Assembly: GCA_041568335.1 (NCBI GenBank)
Contig: JBFFZZ010000196.1
Location: 1-6,041 of the forward strand
Source of the DNA: WVWW01 sp041568335
Lineage (GTDB): Bacteria > Acidobacteriota > Polarisedimenticolia > Polarisedimenticolales > Polarisedimenticolaceae
Direction: 5' to 3'
Length of the DNA: 6,041 bases
This document shows, in pieces, positions 1 through 5,005 of this stretch. The position numbers were made by a program, and so were the translations under genes. How positions within the stretch are numbered: position 1 is the first letter of the stretch; every line of letters begins with the position of its first letter. The notes beneath the pieces were generated by a model that was given only the letters and a program-made list of their open reading frames with translations, was not told the origin of the DNA and made no database searches.

Positions 1-479
1 CCGCCTTGGCCGACGCCTGGACGAGCGGCCCGACCGGCGGAACGATCCAGGCCGGGAGCAAAGGCTCCCCCGCCGTTCAATCCGGGACGGTGGAATGGGA
101 TACGACGGAGCTTCCGGAAGGCCTCTACGACGTGCGGCTCGCGGTGACCGATCAGGCGGCGAACGATCCCGCCGAAGGTCGGCGGACCCGGGGTACGATT
201 CATCGTGTGACCGTCGACCGCACGGCGCCGTCCGTCGAGGTACGCAGCCTGGGCAATGGCCGTTTCGAGGTCGTGCTGTCCGACGAGGTCAGCCGCGTCA
301 AGCGCCTGGTGTTGCTGCGTGACGGACGGACGGCGGCGCGGGTGCGCTCGGCGGACGGTGTGTGCGACTCGCGGCGCGAGAGGTTCGAATTCGCGCTGCC
401 GCAGGCCGCGGCGATCTGGAAGGTCCGTGGAGAAGATCTCGCCGGCAATTCGGTCGAGGCCGAGCTACCGCGCGAGTAA
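1..479 (+). CDS. C-terminal part of a beta-sandwich (Ig-like) extracytoplasmic protein, 5' end outside window
   Basis: The frame is already open at the first base (codons read from position 3) and ends with TAA at 477-479, so about 158 C-terminal residues are visible and the true start lies upstream. A TTG at position 6 is in frame but has no reason to be the start. The text has two parts. Roughly residues 20-70 form an Ig/fibronectin-like strand pattern with the phrase EWDTTELPEGLYDVRLAVTD. It is followed by VDRTAPSVEV, a common linker at the start of another Ig-like domain. The last 80 residues, ending LAGNSVEAELP, look like that second domain. Such tails often close large secreted proteins, sometimes with beta-propeller repeats in front, but I cannot see the N-terminus and assign no function. 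The stop is 15 bases before the substrate-binding protein gene, so the two are probably co-transcribed. Confidence is good that it is a real gene end and low on role. Confidence 0.75.
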   Translation, partial: ALADAWTSGPTGGTIQAGSKGSPAVQSGTVEWDTTELPEGLYDVRLAVTDQAANDPAEGRRTRGTIHRVTVDRTAPSVEVRSLGNGRFEVVLSDEVSRVKRLVLLRDGRTAARVRSADGVCDSRRERFEFALPQAAAIWKVRGEDLAGNSVEAELPRE

Positions 480-480
480 C

Positions 481-490
481 GGAAGGGGAA
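481..490 (+). promoter_or_regulatory. Ribosome binding site of the substrate-binding protein gene
   Basis: The purine run GGAAGGGGAA lies 4 bases before the ATG at 495, between the stop of the upstream gene (479) and the new start. It supports ATG 495 as the real start. No promoter fits in the 15-base gap, so transcription must come from upstream. Confidence 0.6.
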
Positions 491-494
491 CTTC

Positions 495-2090
495 ATGAAG
501 CTAGGTCAACGGCTGTGCTGGATACTCGCGCTCGTCTGCCTCGCCGCGTTCTGCGCGCCTGCCGAGGCGCCGTCGAAAGATGAGCCGCGTGTGGTGCAGA
601 TGCACATCACGCAGGATCCGGCCTCGCTGTCGTTGATCGGGAAGACCGATCTGAACTCCGAAATCGTCGGGATGCGGCTTACGGATGCACTGGTACAGTA
701 CGACGATAAACTCGTGATACGACCGTTGCTCGCGGAGTCCTGGGAATTCTCGGAGAGCGACAAGACGATCACGTTCAAGCTGCGCGAGAACGTCCGCTGG
801 CATGACGGCGAACCGGTCACCTCGGCCGACGTCGTGTTCACGATCGACAAGCTGCGCGAGCCCGAAACGGAGAACCTCCCGTGGGCCCCGGCGCTGGACA
901 AGCTGGTGCGACTCGAGGCTCCGGACGAGCATACCGTCGTCGCCACCTACTCGGAAATCAAACCCGACGCGCTGGACGCCTGGCGCACACCGATCCTGCC
1001 GGAGCACATCGCCGGGCAGGACGAGGATCTCTTCAACGGGCGCTTCGTCGAGCACCCGATCGGCTGCGGACCGTTCAAGTTCTTGCACTACATTCGCGGC
1101 CAGGAGATCGTCATGGAGGCCAACGACGACTACTGGGGCGGGCGGCCCGAGATCGATCGACTCGAGCTGAAGATCTTCGCCGACCAGCAGACCGCCTACC
1201 AGGCGATGATGACCGGCGATTTGCACATCATGGTGATGGCGGCCAATCTCTGGCAGCAGGCTCGCGAGAGCGAGCAGGCCGCCGCTTTCGAATTCACCAG
1301 CTACAAGAAGTACAGCGTTTATATCCTCGGCTGGAACCAGCTCAACAATCCGTTCTTCGGCGATGCCCGGATGCGCCGAGCGCTGGTGCTGGCGCTCGAT
1401 CGCGAGAGTTTTATCGCGAACGTCGCCGGCGGGATGGCCCACGTCGGCGCCACGACGTTCCCCCCGTCTTCGGACTGGGTCGCTCCCGATGTCGAGCCCT
1501 ATGGCTACGATCCGGATGAAGCGCGTCGTCTTCTGGAGGAAGTGGGCTGGGTCGACACCGACGGCGACGGCGTGCGTGAAAAGAACGGCCAGCGTCTGGC
1601 CTTCACATTGATGGTGCCGAAGAGCTCCCAGCAACTGACCAGCTGGATCGCGGACTGGCAGCAACAGTCCTGGGTCGACATCGGCGCCGACGTCACCGTG
1701 GACCAGCTGGAGTGGCAGACGCTGCGCGAGCGACGCAAGGAGAGGAACTTCCACGTTCTCGCGCAAACCCTCCAGTTCACCAACCCCGACATGTACGATC
1801 TCTACCACTCCAGCGCGACGGATCGTTACAACTTCTGGGGCAACAACGATCCGGAAATCGATCGTCTGCTCGATGCGGTGCGCTACACGTTCGATCCCGA
1901 ACAACGCCTCGCGGCGATGCACGGGGTGCAACGCTGGCTCCACGACCATGAGCCGGTCACGGCGGTGTTCTTCTTCGACGCACCGTTGATCTACGACAAG
2001 CGGCTGCGCGGTGTCCGGCCGTCGCCGCTGGGCTACGCGGCCTCGATCCACGGACCGCGTGAATGGCGCTGGTCCGACGAAGCGAGCTAG
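495..2090 (+). CDS. ABC transporter substrate-binding protein, family 5 (peptide/nickel type)
   Basis: This 531-residue protein would be the periplasmic ligand-binding component of an oligopeptide-, dipeptide- or nickel-type importer, delivering solute to the two permeases encoded directly downstream. Length is normal for the SBP_bac_5 family (about 500-600). A Sec signal peptide spans roughly residues 1-25 (basic MKLGQR, then a hydrophobic stretch). Cys20 follows Ala-Ala-Phe, which does not fit a lipobox because Phe at -1 is not accepted, so a soluble periplasmic protein is more likely than a lipoprotein. The family signature is clear at residues 77-118: PLLAESWEFSESDKTITFKL, then RWHDGEPVTSADVVFTID. 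Later hallmarks are IGCGPFKF and NDDYWGGRPEIDRLELK in the first half, and GWVDTDGDGVREKNG near residues 351-365. That last segment is a DxDxDG loop common in this family and possibly calcium binding. ATG 495 is preceded by a good ribosome binding site. Ligand cannot be read from sequence; peptides are the default and nickel is possible. Confidence 0.95.
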   Translation: MKLGQRLCWILALVCLAAFCAPAEAPSKDEPRVVQMHITQDPASLSLIGKTDLNSEIVGMRLTDALVQYDDKLVIRPLLAESWEFSESDKTITFKLRENVRWHDGEPVTSADVVFTIDKLREPETENLPWAPALDKLVRLEAPDEHTVVATYSEIKPDALDAWRTPILPEHIAGQDEDLFNGRFVEHPIGCGPFKFLHYIRGQEIVMEANDDYWGGRPEIDRLELKIFADQQTAYQAMMTGDLHIMVMAANLWQQARESEQAAAFEFTSYKKYSVYILGWNQLNNPFFGDARMRRALVLALDRESFIANVAGGMAHVGATTFPPSSDWVAPDVEPYGYDPDEARRLLEEVGWVDTDGDGVREKNGQRLAFTLMVPKSSQQLTSWIADWQQQSWVDIGADVTVDQLEWQTLRERRKERNFHVLAQTLQFTNPDMYDLYHSSATDRYNFWGNNDPEIDRLLDAVRYTFDPEQRLAAMHGVQRWLHDHEPVTAVFFFDAPLIYDKRLRGVRPSPLGYAASIHGPREWRWSDEAS

Positions 2091-2097
2091 CGGCGCG

Positions 2098-3042
2098 GTG
2101 CTGCGACGGATCGTGAGCCGGCTGGCGACCGGGGCGTTGACGCTGCTGCTGGTCACCCTGCTCGTCTTCGGGTTGATCCAGCTCGCCCCGGGCGACCCGC
2201 TGGCCGTGCAGGACGACGGGATGGAACGGCTCTCGAGGGCCGACCGTGCGGCGCTCGCCGCCTACTACGGTTTCGACCGCCCGCTCTCCGCGCAGTACGC
2301 GTCGTGGCTCGGGCGGCTGCTGAAGGGGGACCTCGGGACCTCGATCCGCGACCGCCGCCCGGTCTTGGAGAAGATCGCGGAACGACTGCCGGTCACGCTG
2401 TCCCTCAACGCGTTGGCGCTGTTCCTCATCGTGGCGCTGTCGGTGCCCATCGGCGCTGCCGCGGCGCTGAATCCCGGATCGATCGCCGATCGCTGGAGCG
2501 CGACCGCCACTTACCTTTTATATGCGGTCCCCATCTTCTGGGCCGCCCTCCTGCTCCAGCGGCTGTTCGCGGTGCGCCTCGGCTGGCTGCCGCTCTACGG
2601 CAGCGGGGGCGTCACCGGGATCCCACGGTTCGCGAACATGGTGCTGCCGGTGGTCTGCCTGACCTACGGCGGTCTGGCCTATGTCTCGCGGTTCGTGCGC
2701 GCCAACCTGATCGAATCGACCCGCTTCGAGACGATCCTCTCGGCGCGCGCGCGGGGGCTGACCCGGTTCACCATCCTGGTCCGTCATGGTTTCCGGCTGG
2801 CGGCGGTGCCGATGCTGACCCTTGCCGGCTTCCTGATCCCCGCCCTGTTTGCGGGGTCGGTGATCGTGGAGACCGTCTTCCAGCTCCCGGGGCTGGGCTG
2901 GCTGTTCATCGACGCCGCCTACCAGCGCGACGTCCCGGTGTTGCTCGGCGTGACCTTGATCTCCGGCACGGCGGCGCTCGCCGGGATCCTGTTCGCCGAT
3001 CTGACCTACGCGCTCGCCGACCCGCGGGTACGTCGTGGCTGA
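2098..3042 (+). CDS. dppB: ABC transporter permease, DppB/OppB type
   Basis: This is an inner-membrane channel subunit of the family 5 importer, paired with the DppC-type subunit that follows. I chose GTG 2098, 7 bases after the stop of the binding protein gene, because it gives the typical N-terminus VLRRIVSRL just before the first membrane helix. The frame is open further upstream (GTG at 2011 and 2059), but those starts lie inside the previous gene. The product is 314 residues, the usual size. Visible features are helix 1 (about 11-29), the family phrase QLAPGDPL (28-35), a periplasmic segment with YYGFDRPLSAQYASWLGRLL and KGDLGTSI (56-83), further helices near 100-122, 138-156, 181-199, 239-261 and 281-305, and the EAA-like cytoplasmic loop ARARGLTRFTILVRHGFR (216-233) that contacts the ATPase. 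The C-terminus YALADPRVR is canonical. Its stop overlaps the next gene by 8 bases, pointing to translational coupling. The symbol is by family; opp or nik subunits look alike. Confidence 0.93.
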   Translation: MLRRIVSRLATGALTLLLVTLLVFGLIQLAPGDPLAVQDDGMERLSRADRAALAAYYGFDRPLSAQYASWLGRLLKGDLGTSIRDRRPVLEKIAERLPVTLSLNALALFLIVALSVPIGAAAALNPGSIADRWSATATYLLYAVPIFWAALLLQRLFAVRLGWLPLYGSGGVTGIPRFANMVLPVVCLTYGGLAYVSRFVRANLIESTRFETILSARARGLTRFTILVRHGFRLAAVPMLTLAGFLIPALFAGSVIVETVFQLPGLGWLFIDAAYQRDVPVLLGVTLISGTAALAGILFADLTYALADPRVRRG

Positions 3043-3868
3043 GCGGCCCCGGCGGCCCGCGGCGCTCAACCGCGGCCTCGCGCTGGTGCTGGCGCTCGGC
3101 GGGGTCGCGGCCCTCGCTCCGTTGTGGGCCCAGGATCCGTTGCGCATCGACCTCGGCGCCACGCTGGAGAGTCCGTCGGGCGCTCACTGGCTCGGCACCG
3201 ACGCGCTGGGTCGAGACCTGACGGCGCGCATCGCGCATGGCGGCCGCGTCTCGCTGAGCATCGGCATCCTGACGTCGCTGTTCTCACTCGCGATCGGAGT
3301 GCCCTTGGGTGCGCTCGCGGGATACCGTGGCGGCTGGACCGACGCCACGGTCTCGCGTCTCATCGAGACCATCGCCTGCGTCCCGAGCCTGCTGCTCGCG
3401 ATCGCGCTGCTCGCGATGTCCCCTGCGCTGCTGCGCGGGATACCCGACGTCTTGCGCGTCGCGCTGGTACTCGCCTTCGCGGGGTGGATCCCGGTGGCGC
3501 GATACATGCGTGGCGAGTTCCTGCGGTTGAAGAGCGCCGTCATGGTGGAAGCGGCGCGCGCCGCGGGCGCCTCCGACCTGCGCATCATGGTCCGCCACCT
3601 GTTGCCGTCGGCCCTCGCGCCGGTGCTCGTGACGGCGTCGTTCGCGGCCGCCTCCGCGATCCTGGTCGAGGCGGCGCTCTCGTTCCTCGGACTCGGCGTG
3701 CAGCCTCCGCAGCCCACCTGGGGGGGACTGCTCTCGGATGCGCGGGAGCAGATCGATCGAGGCTGGTGGCTGGCGGTCGTTCCGGGTCTGGCGCTCTACG
3801 GCGCCGTGCTCGGCTTCAACCTCATCGGAGAAGGAATCCGCGATCTGCTCGACCCGCGGGCAACTTGA
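3035..3868 (+). CDS. dppC: ABC transporter permease, DppC/OppC type
   Basis: This is the second membrane subunit, forming a heterodimer with the DppB-type protein. GTG 3035 lies within the end of the upstream gene (GTGGCTGA, 8-base overlap), giving 277 residues, normal for the family. In order: helix 1 near 13-31; the DppC hallmark HWLGTDALGRDLTARIAHGG (51-70); helices near 74-97 and 111-132; the EAA loop VEAARAAGASDLRIMVRHLL (171-190) with its conserved Gly178, followed by Pro191; the signature SFLGLGVQPPQPTWGGLL (216-233); and the C-terminus FNLIGEGIRDLLDPR (261-275). Nothing is truncated. It is the last gene of the operon. The usual next genes, ATPases DppD and DppF, are missing, because a convergent gene and a probable terminator follow at once. 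The ligand is undetermined for the same reasons as the binding protein. Confidence 0.94.
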   Translation: MAERPRRPAALNRGLALVLALGGVAALAPLWAQDPLRIDLGATLESPSGAHWLGTDALGRDLTARIAHGGRVSLSIGILTSLFSLAIGVPLGALAGYRGGWTDATVSRLIETIACVPSLLLAIALLAMSPALLRGIPDVLRVALVLAFAGWIPVARYMRGEFLRLKSAVMVEAARAAGASDLRIMVRHLLPSALAPVLVTASFAAASAILVEAALSFLGLGVQPPQPTWGGLLSDAREQIDRGWWLAVVPGLALYGAVLGFNLIGEGIRDLLDPRAT

Positions 3869-3877
3869 CAGAGCGAG

Positions 3878-3909
3878 GGGTCGGACTTCAGTCGGACCCG
3901 TCACTTTTT
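3878..3909 (+). terminator. Probable intrinsic terminator of the transporter operon
   Basis: Ten bases after the dppC-type stop, 3878-3886 (GGGTCGGAC) can pair with 3891-3899 (GTCGGACCC) around a TTCA loop, 9 positions with a single G-G mismatch (3883/3894). Five T residues (3905-3909) follow after a 5-base gap. The mismatch and gap make it imperfect. It lies over the last codons and stop of the convergent larE gene. In the minus direction no T-run follows the hairpin, so it should act only on the transporter operon. Confidence 0.45.
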
Positions 3910-4715
3910 AAAACGTTCAGGCTACCGCTGCGATAGCCCTCCAGATCCTGAGCGACGAATCGGAAGCCGGCCGCACGTACCGCGGCGACGACACGGCGGC
4001 GCAACCCCGGATCGCGGAGCCGCCGGTCGCCTGCGGCGTCCAGCTCGAGCCGCGCGACCTCGCCGTGGTGCCGGACGCGGAGCTGCGCGAACCCGAGGCC
4101 GGCCAGCGCTCGCTCGGCACGCTCGACCTGCGCCAACCGCTCCGGCGTGACGGGCGTCCCGACGGGGATCCGCGACGCCAGGCAGGCGGCCGCGGGCTTC
4201 TCGCTGACGGGCAGCCCGAGATCGCGCGCGAGCGAGCGGACGTCCCGCTTGGTCAACCCCGCATCGAGCAGCGGGGCGCGAATCCCGTACTCCTCGGCCG
4301 CACGCATCCCCGGACGATCGTCGCCGAGATCGTCGACGATCGCGCCGTACGAAACGGTGTCGAACCCGCGCGTGCGCGCGATTCCCGAAAGGTGATCGAA
4401 CATCTCGATCCTGCAGTGATAGCAACGATCGCCACTGTTGACTCGATATTCGGGGTTTTCCAGTTCGTGCGTTTCGACCTCGTCGTGATCGACGCCGACG
4501 AAGGCCGCGACCCGCCGCGCGGAGGCGCGCTCCTCCGGTGGGACGGAGGGCGAAAAAGTCGTCACAGCAGAGACTTTTTCCCGGCCGTTCGCGCGCGCCG
4601 TGAGCGCCAGCAACACCGCGCTGTCGACCCCGCCCGACAGCGCGACGAGCGTCCGTCCGGGGGCCTCGAAGAAGCGCAGGAGGGGGGCCGTAGGGGGGAC
4701 GGTTGGAGCCTTCAT
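3888..4715 (-). CDS. larE: LarE, ATP-dependent sacrificial sulfur transferase (PP-loop superfamily)
   Basis: LarE adenylates the carboxylated pyridinium dinucleotide precursor and adds sulfur to it, a step in making the nickel-pincer nucleotide cofactor of lactate racemase and other LarA-type enzymes. It is cytoplasmic. The start at 4715 gives 275 residues, typical for the family. Visible are the PP-loop SGGVDS (27-32) for ATP binding, GDRCYHC (95-101), SYGAIVDDLGDDRPG (122-136), the sulfur-site region EKPAAACLASRIP (172-184) with Cys178, and the family C-terminus LEGYRSGSLN (258-267). An in-frame ATG at 4751 would add 12 codons, but only 3 of those 12 end in G or C, unlike the rest of the gene, so I prefer 4715; its ribosome site is weak. 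Cys178 matches the sacrificial Cys of lactobacillar LarE. Cys98 and Cys101 make a three-cysteine set that could instead hold an iron-sulfur cluster (inference). No larA, larB or larC is in the window. The gene converges on the transporter operon and diverges from the protease gene. Confidence 0.93.
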   Translation of the reverse strand: MKAPTVPPTAPLLRFFEAPGRTLVALSGGVDSAVLLALTARANGREKVSAVTTFSPSVPPEERASARRVAAFVGVDHDEVETHELENPEYRVNSGDRCYHCRIEMFDHLSGIARTRGFDTVSYGAIVDDLGDDRPGMRAAEEYGIRAPLLDAGLTKRDVRSLARDLGLPVSEKPAAACLASRIPVGTPVTPERLAQVERAERALAGLGFAQLRVRHHGEVARLELDAAGDRRLRDPGLRRRVVAAVRAAGFRFVAQDLEGYRSGSLNVLKSDGSD

Positions 4716-4743
4716 AGAACGCTGACTACCTGTAATACGTGAA

Positions 4744-4760
4744 GGGGGCATCCGTCCCCC
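4744..4760 (-). other. Small G/C hairpin in the larE leader
   Basis: GGGGG (4744-4748) and CCCCC (4756-4760) are complementary around a 7-base loop. Read on the minus strand it lies between the larger dyad at 4763-4782 and the preferred larE start at 4715. The alternative ATG at 4751 would sit in its loop, a further reason to doubt that start. No T-run follows, so it is not an obvious terminator. Confidence 0.35.
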
Positions 4761-4762
4761 GC

Positions 4763-4782
4763 GTGCGGTGATCTCACCGCAC
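4763..4782. promoter_or_regulatory. 20-base perfect dyad, candidate operator or leader stem
   Basis: GTGCGGTGA (4763-4771) and TCACCGCAC (4774-4782) are exact reverse complements separated by TC. The symmetry and short spacer suit a dimeric regulator. As RNA the 2-base gap would open to a 4-base loop with an 8-pair stem. It lies between the proposed larE -10 (4815-4820) and the larE start, so it could block or attenuate larE transcription. A similar half-site (8 of 9 bases) overlaps the -10 of the rightward promoter. I cannot name the binding protein. Confidence 0.5.
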
Positions 4783-4814
4783 TCCCGCTCTCGGAAAACA
4801 TGAGGAACTTGGTG

Positions 4815-4823
4815 ATTTTAGCA
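4815..4823 (-). promoter_or_regulatory. Possible extended -10 promoter for larE
   Basis: On the minus strand the text reads TGCTAAAAT: a -10 hexamer TAAAAT (5 of 6 to TATAAT) with the TGn extension directly before it. No convincing -35 lies at 16-18 bases, which extended -10 promoters can tolerate. Transcription would start near 4808 and give a leader of about 90 bases containing the dyad and the small G/C hairpin. Confidence 0.35.
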
Positions 4824-4844
4824 TCGGATTTGTTTCAGGGCGGT

Positions 4845-4861
4845 GCGGTCGAAATGACCGC
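4845..4861. repeat. Short inverted repeat upstream of both promoters
   Basis: GCGGTC (4845-4850) and GACCGC (4856-4861) are perfect inverted copies around GAAAT. The left arm belongs to GTGCGGT (4843-4849), which also begins the dyad at 4763. It lies between the two proposed divergent promoters. Chance occurrence is possible in DNA this rich in G and C. Confidence 0.3.
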
Positions 4862-4881
4862 GTTCCTTCAGGGTTTCCGCC

Positions 4882-4910
4882 TTGACAACCCCTGTGACTC
4901 ACCGTACAAA
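4882..4910 (+). promoter_or_regulatory. Sigma70-type promoter of the secreted protease gene
   Basis: A perfect -35 TTGACA (4882-4887) is followed by a 17-base spacer and TACAAA (4905-4910), 4 of 6 to the -10 consensus. The predicted start is near 4917, giving a leader of about 90 bases before ATG 5006. The half-site TCACCGTAC (4899-4907) overlaps the -10, so a repressor could act here. Confidence 0.6.
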
Positions 4911-4988
4911 ACACGGCATCCCAACAGGGGGGGATGTGTACGAAACGTACGCGAAGAACCAATTTAGTACGAGAACAGTCCCAACTGT
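4911..4988 (+). other. Hairpin-rich 5' leader of the protease mRNA
   Basis: Three short stems follow the predicted start. CATCCC 4917-4922 pairs with GGGATG 4931-4936. GTGTACG 4936-4942 pairs with CGTACGC 4946-4952 (one G-U pair, AAA loop). ACAGT 4975-4979 pairs with ACTGT 4984-4988 (CCCA loop). The first would sit at the very 5' end of the mRNA and the third ends 6 bases before the ribosome site; the first two share base 4936. Each is small and not proof of regulation. Confidence 0.3.
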
Positions 4989-4994
4989 GTTTGC

Positions 4995-5000
4995 AGGAGG
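4995..5000 (+). promoter_or_regulatory. Strong ribosome binding site of the protease gene
   Basis: AGGAGG matches the ideal Shine-Dalgarno core and lies 5 bases before ATG 5006, fixing that start. Confidence 0.8.
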
Positions 5001-5005
5001 AAGGC

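Noticed and set aside
2011..2097. Extended N-terminus of the DppB-type permease from GTG 2011 or 2059
   Set aside because: It would overlap the end of the binding protein gene by up to 80 bases and put a basic non-family stretch before the usual LRRI start.
501..2156. A 551-codon open frame on the minus strand opposite the binding protein gene
   Set aside because: It mirrors a clear family 5 binding protein. Long antisense frames are expected where codons end mostly in G or C, and its translation (rich in Arg, Val, His with no domain pattern) resembles no family.
2304..3221. A 305-codon plus-strand frame overlapping the permease genes
   Set aside because: It is out of frame with two unmistakable permeases and is Arg/Pro/Gly-rich, typical of a shifted reading of G/C-rich coding DNA.
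4716..4751. Alternative larE start at ATG 4751
   Set aside because: The 12 added codons have only 3 G/C third positions, lie in a hairpin-rich leader and go beyond the usual family length. A GGGGGA run 3 bases before it keeps it just possible.
4894..4902. CRP-like site (TGTGA ... TCAC) before the protease gene
   Set aside because: The halves are separated by 1 base, whereas CRP sites need 6, so it is better read as a partial copy of the local dyad.
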